This document shows positions 37,622 to 38,368 of a stretch of DNA of 38,368 nucleotides, one piece after another. The number at the start of each line of letters is the position of its first letter. Position 1 is the stretch's first letter. This DNA comes from Bacteroidota bacterium (GTDB taxonomy: Bacteria; Bacteroidota; Bacteroidia; Sphingobacteriales; Sphingobacteriaceae). Both the position numbers and the translations under genes were made by a program. Under the pieces are notes generated by a model, which worked only from the letters and a program-made list of their open reading frames with translations, ran no database searches and was not told the DNA's origin. The stretch spans positions 1 through 38,368 of the forward strand of contig VGGW01000003.1 of the NCBI GenBank assembly GCA_016868395.1, read 5' to 3'.

Positions 37622-38368
37622 ATGGCTAATCAATTTTCATATTGGGAACGGAAATCTTTTATGGCCGACTTTGATGTAGTCATTGTTGGAAGCGGTATAG
37701 TCGGATTAAATGCATCCCTAAACCTTAAAATAAAACAGCCCAAATTAAAAATTGGCGTCCTCGAATCAGGTTTTTTACCCTCCGGTGCAAGTACAAAAAA
37801 TGCTGGCTTTGCGTGCTTTGGAAGCGTTTCGGAACTTTTAAAGGACTTGGAATGCCATTCCGTGAATGAGGTTCTTGAAATGATTGAGCTGCGTTGGAAG
37901 GGTTTAGAAAAACTCCGAAAGGAGCTTGGTGATTCTACCATTTGCTACGAACAAATTGGAGGGTTTGAAGTATTTAAATCAAGCGAAAATGATTGGGCCC
38001 TCAAGTGTTTGGATAAAGTTCCATGGTTTAATAATCTCTTAAAGTCAGTAATCGGAGAATCTGACATTTATGCAGTTTCGAATGATAAAATAGCAGAATT
38101 CGGGATGAGGGGCATAAGTCACATCATTAAAAACAAGTATGAAGGACAAATTGATACCGGAAAAATGATGCTGGCCTTACTATCCAGGGTTCAGGGTCTT
38201 GGTGTTATTGTTATTAATAATTGCCGGGTTAAAAAAATTGATCAGGAAAATGGGTTTAAGGATCTTAGCACCAATCGGGGAAATTTTAAAGCAAAATCCG
38301 TCATCTTAGCGACCAATGCATTCATCGGGCAGTGGATTCCTGATATAGACCTGATACCCGGAAGAGGA
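37622..38368 (+). CDS. FAD-dependent oxidoreductase (DAO family), truncated by window edge
   Basis: ATG at 37622 opens 249 codons with no stop: MANQFSYWERKSFMADFDVVIVGSGIVGLNASLNLK (GxGxxG dinucleotide fold), SGASTKNAGFACFGS; absent from the ORF track because it runs off the end. Confidence 0.85.
   Translation, partial: MANQFSYWERKSFMADFDVVIVGSGIVGLNASLNLKIKQPKLKIGVLESGFLPSGASTKNAGFACFGSVSELLKDLECHSVNEVLEMIELRWKGLEKLRKELGDSTICYEQIGGFEVFKSSENDWALKCLDKVPWFNNLLKSVIGESDIYAVSNDKIAEFGMRGISHIIKNKYEGQIDTGKMMLALLSRVQGLGVIVINNCRVKKIDQENGFKDLSTNRGNFKAKSVILATNAFIGQWIPDIDLIPGRG

Noticed and set aside
1-38368. CRISPR array, prophage, toxin-antitoxin or biosynthetic gene cluster
   Set aside because: No regular spaced repeats, phage structural genes, small TA pairs or NRPS/PKS-type genes were seen in the ORFs.

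Overview
The window looks like chromosomal DNA from a Bacteroidota bacterium (my inference from gene content and promoter style). It is mostly housekeeping or conserved accessory genes. I call 32 CDS. They include a minus-strand lpxD-lpxC/fabZ-lpxA-ABC ATPase-efp-5-FCL run, porX-tsaE-alanine dehydrogenase-VanX-like dipeptidase, truA, a YbbA/YbbP-type ABC system, a DUF1080 + beta-propeller/cytochrome c pair, a PhoX-like DUF839 protein, an Fsr-type MFS transporter, a BrkB-family protein, a DUF5117-type metzincin, and a truncated FAD oxidoreductase at the right edge that the ORF track omits. No rRNA, tRNA, CRISPR array, prophage or obvious defence island was seen. The most interesting unexplained signal is a dispersed intergenic repeat family. 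Two near full-length copies (about 4377-4806 and 20969-21421) and one internally deleted, inverted copy (about 33998-34125) share imperfect ~17-bp terminal inverted repeats (TAACCTSARTTCGATAT-like). They encode no conserved protein and contain conserved hairpins, two of which pair better as minus-strand RNA. This looks like a non-autonomous MITE-like and/or structured-RNA element. Other points of note are a consensus Bacteroidota promoter that would make the lpxD mRNA leaderless, a small secreted protein with a duplicated HGQPGHRCD motif, and a structured, apparently non-coding left edge.
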